The translations under genes and the position numbers were made by a program. The notes under the pieces are model-generated. The model did no database searches, had not been told where the DNA came from, and was given only the letters and a program-made list of their open reading frames with translations. From assembly GCA_001872545.1 (NCBI GenBank), contig MNWN01000003.1:1-46615 (forward strand): DNA of 46,615 nt, read 5' to 3'. Positions 46,424 to 46,615 of the stretch are shown one piece after another. The stretch is from Parcubacteria group bacterium CG1_02_58_44 (GTDB lineage: Bacteria; Patescibacteriota; Patescibacteriia; SG8-24). Within the stretch, counting starts at the first letter, position 1. Every line of letters begins with the position of its first letter.

Positions 46424-46615
46424 TCATCCACCAAATTTCCCGAGGAAGTCGAGCAGTCGCTCGATTTTTTCTTTCTCGGAATCCTTGCGGCGGTTGTACC
46501 GCCACACCTCCTCTGAGACGAACAGGCCGAGCCTATCGCGGCGGATCCCGCCGGTTGTCTTGAGCCCGCGCTTCAGGTAGCCCCAGAAGCCCTCCATGCC
46601 GTTCGAGTGCACCTC
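46424..46615 (-). CDS. IS1595/ISXO2-like transposase, C-terminal part (runs off window)
   Basis: EVHSNGMEGFWGYLKRGLKTTGGIRRDRLGLFVSEEVWRYNRRKDSEKEKIERLLDFLGKFGG*. Confidence 0.8.
   Translation of the reverse strand, partial: EVHSNGMEGFWGYLKRGLKTTGGIRRDRLGLFVSEEVWRYNRRKDSEKEKIERLLDFLGKFGG

Overview
The window is mostly a dense, high-GC bacterial chromosome. Gene content (DUF3467, DUF5652, compact chaperone/division operons, orphan small membrane proteins) looks Patescibacteria/CPR-like, but that is inference. Core features are hrcA(CIRCE)-grpE-dnaK-[insertion]-DUF3467-dnaJ, ftsEX, a FtsB-like protein, a MurE-like ligase, cysS, a YidC-like insertase, an SPFH protein, CorA, a Ca/Na exchanger, a P-type ATPase, a GH1 glucosidase, a beta-CASP nuclease and three tRNAs (Thr-CGT, Gly-CCC, Gln-TTG). 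An IS200/IS605 TnpA C-terminus lies at the left edge and an IS1595/ISXO2-like transposase C-terminus at the right edge. The best candidate for an undescribed system is the accessory island at ~41.65-46.4 kb: an EcoRI-type adenine methyltransferase, an AT-rich ORF with an R-x4-H HEPN-like motif, RhuM-Fic/Doc, and a DUF262-HNH protein split by a frameshift, next to dispersed palindromic repeats and a transposase. Other notable signals: a candidate structured RNA under a promoter overlapped by a perfect 22-bp palindrome (~2.99-3.2 kb); a nested leader hairpin before an MFS gene; a partial duplicate of each of the three tRNAs, separated from it by a structured insert; three minus-strand micro-ORFs with intrinsic terminators; and three N-terminal or internal frameshifts. 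All calls come from reading the sequence and supplied ORFs; no searches or folding programs were run.
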